Shown here: positions 51,853-58,804 of the stretch, in pieces
How positions within the stretch are numbered: the first letter of the stretch is position 1
Layout of the letters: each line of letters begins with the position of its first letter
Program-made: the position numbers and the translations under genes
Source: Microbacteriaceae bacterium PS02070
GTDB taxonomy: Bacteria > Actinomycetota > Actinomycetes > Actinomycetales > Microbacteriaceae
Length of the DNA stretch: 64,000 nucleotides
Direction of reading: 5' to 3'
Assembly: GCA_029959865.1 (NCBI GenBank)
Contig: JASCPE010000003.1
Coordinates: 1 to 64,000 of the forward strand
Notes under the pieces: generated by a model
What the model saw: only the letters and a program-made list of their open reading frames with translations
What the model was told of the DNA's origin: nothing
Databases searched by the model: none

Positions 51853-52571
51853 GGGCGGGGATCGGCCGGGTCCGCCTTGGGTTCGGGCTGAGGGCCCGCG
51901 GGATCCAGCCGCTCGCCGTACCGCGGCGGCTCCTGCGCCGACGGCCCCGTCTGAGGAGGCGCCGGTTGATCCTGTCCGGGCTCCCACCGATCGGTGCTCT
52001 TCGGCGGCGGAAGAGGGTCGTCGGAGGGCACGGGTGCCGGGTCCACCCGCTCGCCGTACCGCGGCGGCTCCGCATCTGCTGACGCGGGCGCAGGCGACGA
52101 AGCCACGTGCGCGACCGGGCGACCGAGGGTCTCTCGGGCGCGGTGGACGCTGTTCGAGAGCACCGTCACGTCGTACTCATCTGCGACCACTTGCGTGACA
52201 GAGGTGAAGTCCCGGCGTCGGCGCACGATCGAGTACATGATGATGCTCAGCGTCATTCCAATTGCGGTGCCGACCAGCAGCACGCCGATGAACAGCTGTA
52301 GCGCGACCTCGGGCTGGGTGAGCACGAAGATCGCGGCGAAGAAGAGGCCGAGCAGAATCCCGTTGATGGCGCCCGAGCGTGCTGCAGTGGCGTAACCGAG
52401 CCGTCCGGTGACGGTCTCGACGGACCGCAGGCCACGACCCACGATGGCGATGTCTTTCGCCGGGATCTCCGCCTTGATCAACTCGGACACGGCGTTCTGC
52501 GCCCCCTCGTAGGAGGTGAACTCGGCGATCGTCTCGCCGCGCTCCGGTGGTTTTCCGCCCAACATGCTCAC
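51849..52571 (-). CDS. General stress protein 17M-like domain, two-TM protein with Pro-rich tail
   Basis: This 240-residue protein has a GSP17M-like N-terminal domain (ETIAEFTSYEGAQNAVSEL, KDIAIVGRGLRSVE). Two membrane helices follow (GAINGILLGLFFAAIFVL and FIGVLLVGTAIGMTLSIIMY), then a second small domain and a long Pro/Asp-rich tail. The tail contains a duplicated PPRYGER(V/L)DPA motif encoded by an exact 25-base repeat. The GTG at 52571 is preferred because GAGGA lies 7 bases upstream; an ATG two codons later is the alternative. It is coupled to the hydrolase gene by ATGA. Confidence 0.85.
   Translation of the reverse strand: MSMLGGKPPERGETIAEFTSYEGAQNAVSELIKAEIPAKDIAIVGRGLRSVETVTGRLGYATAARSGAINGILLGLFFAAIFVLTQPEVALQLFIGVLLVGTAIGMTLSIIMYSIVRRRRDFTSVTQVVADEYDVTVLSNSVHRARETLGRPVAHVASSPAPASADAEPPRYGERVDPAPVPSDDPLPPPKSTDRWEPGQDQPAPPQTGPSAQEPPRYGERLDPAGPQPEPKADPADPRP
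51909..52071. repeat. Exact 25-base direct repeat pair inside the stress-protein tail
   Basis: The same 25 bases occur at 51909-51933 and 52047-52071, 138 bases apart and in the same frame. They encode the two PPRYGER motifs. This looks like a recent internal duplication or a strongly conserved short linear motif. Confidence 0.85.
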
Positions 52572-52622
52572 GTCGTCATCCTCGCACCCTTTCCTTGGTG
52601 TTTCCGATGGATGCGCACGCGC

Positions 52623-52628
52623 TAACGT
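52623..52628 (+). promoter_or_regulatory. -10 hexamer for the leaderless HAD gene
   Basis: TAACGT is followed by CGCAGGA (7 bases) and ATG at 52636. The AGGA abuts the ATG and is too close for normal initiation. Confidence 0.5.
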
Positions 52629-52635
52629 CGCAGGA

Positions 52636-53331
52636 ATGGAACGTAGCGTCATCTTCGACTTCGACGGGACCGTGTGCATCGGTGACGAGCCCGCCCTCGC
52701 CTACGCCCGTGCGGTGGCCGAGGCCGAGCCTCGGCTCGGTGATCTTCCGACCCGCGTCGCCGCGTATCTTCGCGGTGAGGACTCTTCGATCGATGCGGAC
52801 GACGGCTACCAGGCCGTCCAGCTCGCCGCGACCGCCGCGGGCGTCCCTCTCGAAGTCATTCAGACCGCATTCTTGGCCGCGCGCGCGGGCATCAGCGACG
52901 GCTCGATCGATGTCCGGGCGCCCGAGGGGCTGAGCGAGCTGCTCACTCTCCTCCGAGACGGTGGTGTGCGTGCGGTGCTCGTCACGAACGCGCCCCCCGG
53001 CGGGCTGGACCGCATTCTGGCCAGGCTCGACCTGAGCGACGCATTCGACTCGATCTACGCCGACGCCGGAAAGCCTCACGGCATGGAAGCCATCCTCGAC
53101 GACGCCGTGGGAGCGGGACGAATCGAGTGGAGCAATCTGCTCAGCATCGGTGACATTTGGGAGAATGATCTGCGCATTCCGCACGAGCGCGGTGCGGCCA
53201 CGGCGCTCATCGACCCGCTCAACCGCCGACGAGGTCAGCCCGATGTGCGTACCGAGACCCTGGGCGGCCTCACGCCGTGGGTGAAGGAGTGGATGAAAAG
53301 CCGAGGCAACCGGCCTGTTACAGGCTCGTGA
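52636..53331 (+). CDS. HAD-family hydrolase
   Basis: This 231-residue phosphatase-type HAD protein has motif I VIFDFDGTVCIG (Asp nucleophile and acid/base), motif II VLVTNAPPGG, the motif III Lys in DAGKPHG and motif IV LSIGDIWENDLR. It starts at the internal ATG; the upstream frame antisense to the stress-protein gene is not homologous. Substrate unknown; a sugar or nucleotide phosphatase role is typical. A 6-bp hairpin follows the stop. Confidence 0.92.
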   Translation: MERSVIFDFDGTVCIGDEPALAYARAVAEAEPRLGDLPTRVAAYLRGEDSSIDADDGYQAVQLAATAAGVPLEVIQTAFLAARAGISDGSIDVRAPEGLSELLTLLRDGGVRAVLVTNAPPGGLDRILARLDLSDAFDSIYADAGKPHGMEAILDDAVGAGRIEWSNLLSIGDIWENDLRIPHERGAATALIDPLNRRRGQPDVRTETLGGLTPWVKEWMKSRGNRPVTGS

Positions 53332-53337
53332 ACTGGG

Positions 53338-53354
53338 CGGGTCACGCGGACCCG
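53338..53354 (+). terminator. Weak hairpin after the HAD gene
   Basis: CGGGTC, a 5-base loop and GACCCG form a short stem 6 bases after the stop. There is no T tract, and the hairpin overlaps the region where the phnD promoter should lie, so its role as terminator is uncertain. Confidence 0.3.
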
Positions 53355-53360
53355 GGCGTC

Positions 53361-53436
53361 TAGGCTTCAATGGTCACCTTCGCCCGAAGGTCCTGGCACA
53401 GCACCCGAACGTCGCTGAGGCGACACCAGGAGGAAG
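53361..53436 (+). promoter_or_regulatory. phnD leader with possible ribosome-site-sequestering structure
   Basis: TAGGCT (53361-53366) is a -10 candidate. In the leader, TCCTGG (53391-53396) can pair with CCAGGA (53426-53431), which covers the start of the strong AGGAGGAAG ribosome site (53428-53436). A small GTCGC-TGAG-GCGAC hairpin (53411-53424) lies inside. This could tune phnD translation. No convincing PhoP box repeat was found. Confidence 0.35.
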
Positions 53437-53437
53437 C

Positions 53438-54424
53438 ATGAAACACCGTTATTCCGCAGCGCTCGCGGCCGTTGCGGCCGCCACCCTCGTACTGGCCGGC
53501 TGCTCCTCGTCGTCCGATCCCGACGACGGCGCCACCGGCGATGCCGGCGCCGAAGCGCCCACCGAGCTGACTCTCGGACTCGTTCCCTCGCAGGACGTCG
53601 ACGAGCTTCCCCTGGAGGCTGAGCAGCTCGCTGAGCTCCTCGGCGAAGAGCTCGGGGTTCCGGTCGAGGGCGTTGTCTCCAGCGACTACACCGCCCTCGT
53701 GACGGCGATGCAGACAGGCCAGGCCGACGTCGGCATGTTCGGTCCCATCGGCCTCGTCCAGGCCGAGGACCAGGCCGGCGCCGTTCCTGTTCTCCAGTCG
53801 ATCCGCTACGGCTCCAGCACCTATGTGACCCAGTGGTACACGAAGGACACCGACCGGTTCTGCCTCGACGAGGTCGTCACCGACGATGAGGGCTACAAGT
53901 TCTGCAACGGCGTCGACGCCGCCACCGAGGGCCCCGTCGGCGAGGAGGCCCTCGAGGCCATCACGCAGGACGAGGCAATCGCCTTCGTCGACCCGGGCAG
54001 CGCCTCCGGCTACTACTACCCCTCCACGCAGCTCGAGGAGGTCGCCGGACTCGACCCGCTCGGCTTCTCCAACGCGGTCTTCGCGGGCGGTCACCCCAAC
54101 GCGATCCTCGCCGTGCTCGATGACAGCGCGACGGTCGGCGTCAGCTTCAACGACGCCCGCTCCGAGGTCGTCGAAGAGCGACCCGAAGTCAAGGACGACG
54201 TCGTCGTCTTCGCCTGGTCGACCAACATCCCCAACGATGGCGTCGCGGTCTCCAGCGACCTGTCCGAGGAATGGCAGCAGAAGATCGCTGACGCGTTCCT
54301 CGCCGTCGCCGAAACGGACGAGGGTGTGGAGCTGCTCCAGGCGGTCTACAACATCGATGGATTCGCCCCGGCGGACCTTGACGCGATCGACCAGGCACGC
54401 CAGGTCGCCGAGAACTTCGGCTGA
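53438..54424 (+). CDS. phnD: Phosphonate/phosphite/phosphate-type ABC binding lipoprotein
   Basis: This 328-residue lipoprotein is the receptor of a PhnCDE-type importer. The signal peptide ends in the lipobox VLAGC, with Cys22 lipidated. The PhnD family pattern is seen in LTLGLVPSQDVDELPLEA, DYTALVTAMQTGQADVGMFG and FVDPGSASGYYYPSTQL, with GGHPNAILAVLDDSATVG later. The Ser-rich binding loop (DPGSASGY) fits a phosphorus oxyanion ligand. Strong ribosome site AGGAGGAAG. No C-P lyase or phosphite dehydrogenase gene is in view, so the ligand (phosphonate, phosphite or phosphate) is open. Confidence 0.9.
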   Translation: MKHRYSAALAAVAAATLVLAGCSSSSDPDDGATGDAGAEAPTELTLGLVPSQDVDELPLEAEQLAELLGEELGVPVEGVVSSDYTALVTAMQTGQADVGMFGPIGLVQAEDQAGAVPVLQSIRYGSSTYVTQWYTKDTDRFCLDEVVTDDEGYKFCNGVDAATEGPVGEEALEAITQDEAIAFVDPGSASGYYYPSTQLEEVAGLDPLGFSNAVFAGGHPNAILAVLDDSATVGVSFNDARSEVVEERPEVKDDVVVFAWSTNIPNDGVAVSSDLSEEWQQKIADAFLAVAETDEGVELLQAVYNIDGFAPADLDAIDQARQVAENFG

Positions 54425-54436
54425 TCGCATCGCATC

Positions 54437-54482
54437 ACATCGCTGTCCCGGGCGCAGCACCACGCGCCCGGGACAGCGATGT
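54437..54482 (+). terminator. Strong 19-bp hairpin between phnD and phnC
   Basis: Two perfectly complementary 19-base arms enclose an 8-base loop (AGCACCAC), and GTTTC follows. It begins 12 bases after the phnD stop. It should act as an attenuator or 3'-end stabiliser that keeps phnD expression above that of phnC-phnE-phnE. Confidence 0.85.
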
Positions 54483-54501
54483 TTCGAGGAGGGATGATTC
54501 T

Positions 54502-55314
54502 GTGATTCGATTCGAGGACTTCTCGGTCGTCTACCCGACCGGAACGCGCGGGCTCGACAAGATCTCGTTGGAGATCCCGACGGGCCAGTTCGTTGTCGTG
54601 GTCGGGCTGTCCGGCGCCGGAAAGTCGACGCTGGTGAGATCCGTCAACGGAATCGTGCGGGGCACCGAAGGACGCCTGACCGTGGATGACCGCCGCGTCG
54701 ACGGCGCCTCCCGTGGGCAGTTGCGGGCGCTTCGGTCCGAGATCGGCATGATCTTCCAGTCGTTCAACCTCGTCGAGCGCGCGTCTGTTCTCGACAACGT
54801 GCTCACCGGACGCCTGCACGCAACGCGCACCTGGCGTGCGATGCTCGGCGCCTGGCGACCGCAGGACAAGGAGATCGCGTTCCAGGCGCTGGAGCGCGTC
54901 GGCATTGTAGAGAAGGCGTACAACCGCGCGTCCGCTCTCTCCGGCGGTCAGCAGCAGCGCGTGGCCATCGCCCGAGCGCTCGCGCAGGAGCCCTCGGTGA
55001 TCCTCGCCGACGAGCCGGTCGCCTCCCTGGACCCACCCACCGCGAACCTCGTCATGCGCGATCTCCAGCGCATCAACCGCGACCTCGGGATCACGACGGT
55101 CGTGAACCTGCACTTCCTTGACCTTGCCACCACCTACGCCGAACGCATCATCGGCATGCGTGCAGGCAAGGTCGTCTTCGACGGAACCCCCGCCGAGACC
55201 AATGAGTCCGTCTTCGAGGAGATCTACGGCCGAGCGCTCAACGCCGAAGACATCCTTCCGGACGCGCCCGCGGTGGACCGTACCTCGGCGCCGCCGGTCG
55301 AGGACGAGCTATGA
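54502..55314 (+). CDS. phnC: Phosphonate-type ABC transporter ATP-binding protein
   Basis: This 270-residue ATPase powers the importer. Walker A is GLSGAGKST, the Q-loop is FQSFNLV, the signature LSGGQQQR and Walker B VILADEPVASLDP, with the switch His in TVVNLHFLDLA. FDGTPAE and FEEIYGRAL are typical of PhnC. The GTG at 54502 has GAGGAGGG 8 bases upstream (54486-54493); an ATG at 54494 is out of frame and leads only to a 3-codon reading. It overlaps the next gene by ATGA. Confidence 0.95.
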   Translation: MIRFEDFSVVYPTGTRGLDKISLEIPTGQFVVVVGLSGAGKSTLVRSVNGIVRGTEGRLTVDDRRVDGASRGQLRALRSEIGMIFQSFNLVERASVLDNVLTGRLHATRTWRAMLGAWRPQDKEIAFQALERVGIVEKAYNRASALSGGQQQRVAIARALAQEPSVILADEPVASLDPPTANLVMRDLQRINRDLGITTVVNLHFLDLATTYAERIIGMRAGKVVFDGTPAETNESVFEEIYGRALNAEDILPDAPAVDRTSAPPVEDEL

Positions 55315-56111
55315 CTCAGGTCACCGCGCCGCCGCAGGTCCGGCCCACCAAGCCGAAGCCGCAGCCCTTCTTCATCGTTGTCGGGCTCGTCGCACTCGCG
55401 ATGACCGTGTGGTCGATGATCCAGCTCGGCTTCGACCTCGGGCCGCTCTTCCAGTACAACGAGCGGCAGGCCGCCATCGTGCTGGCGTATCTCCAACCGG
55501 ACTGGGGCTTCCTGCTCCAGGTCTGGCCGGCGTGGCTCGAGACCGTCATCATGGCGATCCTCGCCTCCGTGGTCGGCTGCCTCATCGGGCTCGTTTTCGC
55601 GCTCGTGTCTTCGACGGCGACGAACCGCTCGCCGTGGGTCGTGCGTGTCATTCGGGCGTTCCTTTCGGTTCTGCGCTCACTCCCGGAGATCGGCTACGCG
55701 TACCTGATGGTGGCGATGGTCTCCACCGGCGCGCTGGCGGGCCTGCTCGCCCTCGCCGTCTTCAACGTCGGGATCATCGCCAAGCTCACGAGCGAGACGA
55801 TCGACGCCGTGGACCGCGGCCCGTTGGAAGCCGCTGACGCGGCCGGTGCCACCGGTGTTCAGCGCGCGGTGACCGCCGTGCTCCCGCAGATCTGGCCGAA
55901 CTATCTCTCGTACTGCCTCTACGTGTTCGAGTTGAATCTGCGGGCCTCCGTCATCATGGGTCTGGTCGGCGCCGGCGGGATCGGCTCGGTCATCGACGTC
56001 GAACGCAGCGCCTTCCGCTATGAGCACGTCTCGGCCTGCCTCGTGGGCATCATCATCATCGTCATCGTGCTCGACATCGCCTCGCGCGCCATTCGAAAGC
56101 GACTCATCTGA
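55311..56111 (+). CDS. phnE: Phosphonate-type ABC transporter permease, PhnE-like 1
   Basis: This 266-residue permease has about six membrane segments, starting with FFIVVGLVALAMTVWSMI. The conserved PhnE loop is SETIDAVDRGPLEAADAAGA, and the C-terminal half carries MGLVGAGGIGSVID. ATG at 55311 overlaps phnC, and the stop overlaps the second permease's ATG by one base (TGATG). The two PhnE proteins probably form the heterodimeric channel. Confidence 0.94.
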   Translation: MTQVTAPPQVRPTKPKPQPFFIVVGLVALAMTVWSMIQLGFDLGPLFQYNERQAAIVLAYLQPDWGFLLQVWPAWLETVIMAILASVVGCLIGLVFALVSSTATNRSPWVVRVIRAFLSVLRSLPEIGYAYLMVAMVSTGALAGLLALAVFNVGIIAKLTSETIDAVDRGPLEAADAAGATGVQRAVTAVLPQIWPNYLSYCLYVFELNLRASVIMGLVGAGGIGSVIDVERSAFRYEHVSACLVGIIIIVIVLDIASRAIRKRLI

Positions 56112-56968
56112 TGGCACAGACCACACGCCCCACACCCCCCAGCAAGCTGCCGATCACCCTCTCCTGGATCGCCGCCGCGATCGTCTTCGCGCTGTGCGTC
56201 TGGGGGCTCGGCGCGGACTGGGCACGCCTGCTGGGCTTGCCCGAAGCCGTCGTGCGCTACTTCGGGCTGCTGGGCCAGGACCTCGTCAAGAACCCGTTCG
56301 AGGCTCCGCAGTCGGAGTGGTGGCAGCTCTCGATCACGTACATGCTCGACTCGCTCTACATCGCGTGGGTCGGCACCCTCGTCGGCGCCATCGTCTCTCT
56401 GCCGCTGGGCTTCCTCGCCGCGCGAAACGTCGCGCCCGCGTGGATCACCGCGATCTCCCGGACGATCCTCAACGTCATCCGCGCCATTCCCGATTTCATC
56501 TTCGCGATCGTGCTTCTGCTGCCGCTCTACGGTTTCGACAAGACCGCCGGTGCGCTGGCGCTCGGCATCGGCTCGGTCGGGACGCTCGGCAAGCTCACCA
56601 GCGAGGCGATCGAGGGCCTGCGGCTCGGGCCGGTTGATGCGCTGCGCGCCACGGGCGCCTCGCACCTGTCGGTGCTGCGCTGGGGCATGCTGCCGCAGGT
56701 GCTGCCGGAGATTATCTCGTTCTGGCTGTACCGGTTCGAAGTGAACATCCGCGCCGGCGCGATCCTCGGCGCACTCGGACTCGGCGGTATCGGTTTCTTG
56801 CTCAGCACCTGGTTCAACTCACGCGACTGGGCACGTCTGGGTATCGCCCTCGTCGTCACCATCGTGGTGACCGTAGTCGTCGACCAGGTCTCCGCGGCGG
56901 TGCGGCATCGCATCATCGCGGGTGATCTGCGGGCCTCGGCTGAGAAGACCCCGGTCGTCGCCCTGTGA
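56111..56968 (+). CDS. phnE: Phosphonate-type ABC transporter permease, PhnE-like 2
   Basis: This 285-residue paralogous permease has SLYIAWVGTLVGAIVSLPLG, the loop SEAIEGLRLGPVDALRATGA and LGALGLGGIGFLLSTWF. It ends the phn operon, 25 bases before the -10 of the MgtE-like gene. Each PhnE has the binding-protein-dependent transport EAA-type loop, indicating a true two-permease system like that in many actinobacteria. Confidence 0.94.
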   Translation: MAQTTRPTPPSKLPITLSWIAAAIVFALCVWGLGADWARLLGLPEAVVRYFGLLGQDLVKNPFEAPQSEWWQLSITYMLDSLYIAWVGTLVGAIVSLPLGFLAARNVAPAWITAISRTILNVIRAIPDFIFAIVLLLPLYGFDKTAGALALGIGSVGTLGKLTSEAIEGLRLGPVDALRATGASHLSVLRWGMLPQVLPEIISFWLYRFEVNIRAGAILGALGLGGIGFLLSTWFNSRDWARLGIALVVTIVVTVVVDQVSAAVRHRIIAGDLRASAEKTPVVAL

Positions 56969-56993
56969 CCGGGCACTCTCACTCGCGCGGCAG

Positions 56994-56999
56994 TACCCT
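56994..56999 (+). promoter_or_regulatory. -10 hexamer for the leaderless MgtE_N/CBS gene
   Basis: TACCCT is followed by AGAACG and GTG at 57006, the same hexamer as at 37201. Confidence 0.55.
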
Positions 57000-57005
57000 A
57001 GAACG

Positions 57006-58271
57006 GTGAGTACACAGCGGGTCTTCGTCGCGCGCCTGAGCGGGTGCGGCGTCTTCGACCCCTCCGGCGACCGGCTCGGCAAAGTACGCGACGTCGTGGT
57101 CATCTACCGCAAGGACGATCCGCCCCGTGTGATCGGCCTCGTGGTCGAGATCCCCGGCCGGCGCAACGTCTTCGTCTCGATCGGCCGGGTGACCTCCATC
57201 CAGACGGGGCAGGTCATCACGACCGGGCTCATCAACGTCCGGCGATTCCATCAGCGCGGCGGTGAGGTGCGCGTCATGGCGGAACTCGTCGGGAGGCGCG
57301 TGTACCTGCGGGACGGCTCGGGCAGCGCGATCATCGAAGACGTCGCGATCGAGCGGAATCGTCTCGGCGAGTGGGACATCGGTCAGCTCTTCCTCCGTAA
57401 GCCCAAGTCCAGTGCCTCCCCGTTCGCCAAGGGAGCCACCGTCTTCTCCTCGTGGCGTGACGTGCGCGAGTCCCAGGCCACCGGCGAGGCACAATCGGCT
57501 GAGCAGCTCGTCGCCAGCTACTCCGAACTCAAAGCCGCTGACCTTGCCAACACGCTCCTCGATCTTCCCAACGAGCGACTTCTCGAAGTCGTCGAGGAAC
57601 TCCCCGACGCGCGCGTCGCGGACGCTCTCGAGGAGATGCCCGAGGAGGAGCAGGTCACGATCCTGGAAGCGCTCGGTGACGAACGCGCCGCAGACATCCT
57701 CGATGCCATGGAACCCGATGACGCCGCCGACGTTCTCGCCCAACTCCCCGAGCAACAGCGCGAGGGGCTCCTCGGACTCATGGAGCCCGAGGAAGCGGAG
57801 GACGTTCGCGAGCTCTTGAAGTATGGGTCGGAGACGGCCGGTGGCCTCATGACCAACGATCCGATCGTCCTTCCCGCTGACGCGACGGTCGCCGAGGCCC
57901 TCGCTCTCATCCGCCGCCACGAGCTGCATCCTGCGCTCGCCGCCGCCGTATATGTCACCCTCCCGCCCTACGAGACCCCGACAGGCCGGCTTCTTGGCAC
58001 GGTGCACTTCCAGCGGATGCTTCGCTATCCCCCGCACGAGCGTCTCGGCGCGATCATCGACGAGACCGTCGACCCGATCCCCGCGACCGCAAGCGCGGCC
58101 GAAGTGGCGCGGACTCTGGCCAGCTACAACCTCGTGGCCGTGCCCGTTATCGATGCGGCGCATCACCTCGTCGGTGCGGTGACTGTCGACGACGTCCTCG
58201 ATCACCTCCTGCCCGACGATTGGCGCTCCCAGGACCACGAACCCGAACCGCATGCGGCAGGAACGCGCTGA
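57006..58271 (+). CDS. MgtE intracellular-domain/CBS protein without transport domain
   Basis: This 421-residue soluble protein combines PRC-barrel-like repeats (DRLGKVRDVVVIY, GRRVYLRDGSGSAIIEDV; residues about 5-150), an MgtE N-terminal helical domain (LLDLPNERLLEVVEELPDAR, residues about 170-290) and two CBS motifs (MTNDPIVLPADATVAEAL, IIDETVDPIPATASAAEV). The MgtE membrane channel is missing. The DUF1003 membrane protein follows by stop-start overlap and Mrp after that. It may be a magnesium or nucleotide sensor acting on another membrane protein; that is inference. Confidence 0.88.
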   Translation: MSTQRVFVARLSGCGVFDPSGDRLGKVRDVVVIYRKDDPPRVIGLVVEIPGRRNVFVSIGRVTSIQTGQVITTGLINVRRFHQRGGEVRVMAELVGRRVYLRDGSGSAIIEDVAIERNRLGEWDIGQLFLRKPKSSASPFAKGATVFSSWRDVRESQATGEAQSAEQLVASYSELKAADLANTLLDLPNERLLEVVEELPDARVADALEEMPEEEQVTILEALGDERAADILDAMEPDDAADVLAQLPEQQREGLLGLMEPEEAEDVRELLKYGSETAGGLMTNDPIVLPADATVAEALALIRRHELHPALAAAVYVTLPPYETPTGRLLGTVHFQRMLRYPPHERLGAIIDETVDPIPATASAAEVARTLASYNLVAVPVIDAAHHLVGAVTVDDVLDHLLPDDWRSQDHEPEPHAAGTR

Positions 58272-58804
58272 TGGCGCGCCGTCCCTCCCGCCAGCCGGGT
58301 CTCGATGCCCCACGCCGTTCCGGTGTGCGGGCCCGTCCGTCCGCCCCCTCGCGGGACCGCTTCGGCCGGTTCACCGAGTGGGTCGCACGCGCGATGGGAA
58401 CTCCCACGTTCCTGCTGATCCTGTCCCTGTTCTGCATCGGATGGATCGCGTGGAACACTCTCGCCCCGGAGCCCTTCCGCTTCGACAGCGCCGCCTTCGG
58501 CTTCACCGCGCTCACGCTCGTCCTCTCGCTCCAAGCGTCCTACGCGGCGCCCCTCATCCTGCTCGCGCAGAATCGCCAGGACGACCGTGACCGGGTTCAG
58601 ATCGAGCAGGACCGTCAACGCGCCGAGCGCAACCTCTCCGACACCGAATACCTCGCGCGCGAGGTAGTCGCCCTCCGCATGGCGCTGACCGACCTCAGCA
58701 ATGGCGCCCTCACGCGCGAGACGCTCCGCGAAGAACTCACCGCCATCCTCGAGAGCCTGGACGGACGCGGGTCGGAGGAACCGGAGGGCGAGGCGCGAAC
58801 ATGA
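58271..58804 (+). CDS. DUF1003 membrane protein
   Basis: This 177-residue protein has two membrane helices: FLLILSLFCIGWIAWNTL and FGFTALTLVLSLQASYAAPLI. The DUF1003 hallmark ILLAQNRQDDRDRVQIEQDR lies at the end of the second. A cytoplasmic coiled tail follows. ATG at 58271 shares its A with the upstream stop. The pair with the MgtE_N/CBS protein recurs in actinobacteria as I recall. Function unknown. Confidence 0.92.
   Translation: MARRPSRQPGLDAPRRSGVRARPSAPSRDRFGRFTEWVARAMGTPTFLLILSLFCIGWIAWNTLAPEPFRFDSAAFGFTALTLVLSLQASYAAPLILLAQNRQDDRDRVQIEQDRQRAERNLSDTEYLAREVVALRMALTDLSNGALTRETLREELTAILESLDGRGSEEPEGEART

Noticed and set aside
53331-53375. PhoP boxes upstream of phnD
   Set aside because: GTGAACTGGGC and GGGTCACGCGG resemble each other slightly but do not form proper 11-base direct repeats.
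53360-54463. 367-codon minus-strand frame over phnD
   Set aside because: Antisense to a clear lipoprotein with strong ribosome site; it also crosses the phnD leader and the intergenic hairpin.
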